Shown: piece after piece, positions 63,611-64,000 of the stretch
Layout: every line of letters starts with the position of its first letter
Position numbering within the stretch: position 1 is the stretch's first letter
NCBI RefSeq assembly: GCF_002288925.2
Contig: NW_022098049.1
Coordinates: 8,429,350-8,493,349 of the forward strand
Direction of reading: 5' to 3'
Source: Delphinapterus leucas
Taxonomy: Eukaryota; Chordata; Mammalia; Artiodactyla; Monodontidae
Length of the DNA: 64,000 nucleotides
Notes under the pieces: generated by a model
Database searches by the model: none
Told to the model about the DNA's origin: nothing
What the model saw: the letters and a program-made list of their open reading frames with translations, nothing else
Position numbers and translations under genes: made by a program

Positions 63611-64000
63611 TCCTCCATTTTCCTTTCCTTTCATATCTTCAACTGTTGATTTCTACTTTGCCTTCTCTAAGCCAAATGAGCTGTGTCTGTCCCCCAAATG
63701 AAAATGGAAAATAAGTGATCAAACATAAATGAAAAGTAACTTCACAAAGAAACAATAGCACATAGAGTTTTAACCATACGTAGAATATAAATTGACAGAA
63801 CAATAATGCAAACTGAGTGAGGGAATAAGTGAATTGAACTGTTCTGAGGCCCTTGTTTTATCAGGAAAGCAGTAAAATTATTCATTTGCATTATAGTGTA
63901 ATAAGGCACTTGTGCTTTAGTCTCTAAGATAACCACTAAAATAAAAGTAAAATAATCTATAACTAGCTAAGGGAGGTGGGTAAAATAAAAATAAGTTACC
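63611..64000. other. Unassigned non-coding DNA
   Basis: AT-rich; nothing recognised to the end of the window. Confidence 0.5.

Overview
This window is ordinary non-coding mammalian nuclear DNA, most probably from a cetacean. I find no intact protein-coding gene, no rRNA or functional tRNA gene, no CpG island, no CRISPR array and no bacterial or viral gene set. Every long open reading frame is inside or overlaps an interspersed repeat, or is short, lacks codon structure and has no recognisable domain. The window is either deep intron or intergenic; the sequence alone cannot say which.

The lineage call rests on eleven SINEs of the tRNA-derived CHR type, which start GGGCTTCCCTGGTGGC and carry a pol III B box (GGTTCGTGCC/GGTTCGAGCC). 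They occur at 22, 4498, 10234, 13215, 20537, 23902, 27224, 28110, 39279, 49572 and 59053, with a twelfth, shorter relative at 49845. CHR SINEs are known from cetaceans, hippos and ruminants. Many copies here still have clear target-site duplications, while I saw no ruminant BovB/Bov-tA and no pig-type SINE. Two near-identical L1 3' ends (30995-31326 and 49965-50433) are also of the young cetartiodactyl kind.

Layout. 1-3.6 kb: a SINE inside a reversed L1, an L2 tail, two microsatellites and an internally deleted L1. 3.6-9.2 kb: mostly unassigned DNA with one SINE and scattered MIR/L2. 9.3-11.4 kb: L1 5'/ORF1-region and 3'-end remnants. 11.4-20 kb: MIR, L2 and LTR-like fragments, including an L2 nested in a MIR. 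20-29 kb: an old L1 with a SINE, L2 copies, a TA-flanked MITE nested in an L2, and four SINEs in total. 30.4-33.5 kb: an old L1/HAL1-like 5' region interrupted by a young L1 3' end. 36.3-37.6 kb: a nearly full-length but dead mariner transposon. 38.9-40.6 kb: an L1 3' half split by a SINE. 41-49 kb: LTR-like, MIR, L2 and MER20-like pieces. 49.5-53.4 kb: two SINEs, a young L1 end and two reversed L1 ends. 55-61.6 kb: LTR-like pieces, an MLT2-type LTR with a tetranucleotide tract, a SINE, L2 and MIR. 62-64 kb: unassigned DNA, microsatellites and a reversed L1 end.

No set of genes works together here and I found no candidate for a new biological system. The items most worth checking are: the mariner copy that lost the segment carrying its third catalytic acidic residue; a MIR-derived stretch with near-perfect splice signals on both sides (35456-35538); the TA-flanked MITE in an L2; repeat-unit variation inside the CHR SINEs; a MER20-like element; and two repeat-free stretches that could be conserved non-coding elements. 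Family names were assigned from memory of consensus sequences, without a database search; boundaries of old repeats are approximate to tens of bases.
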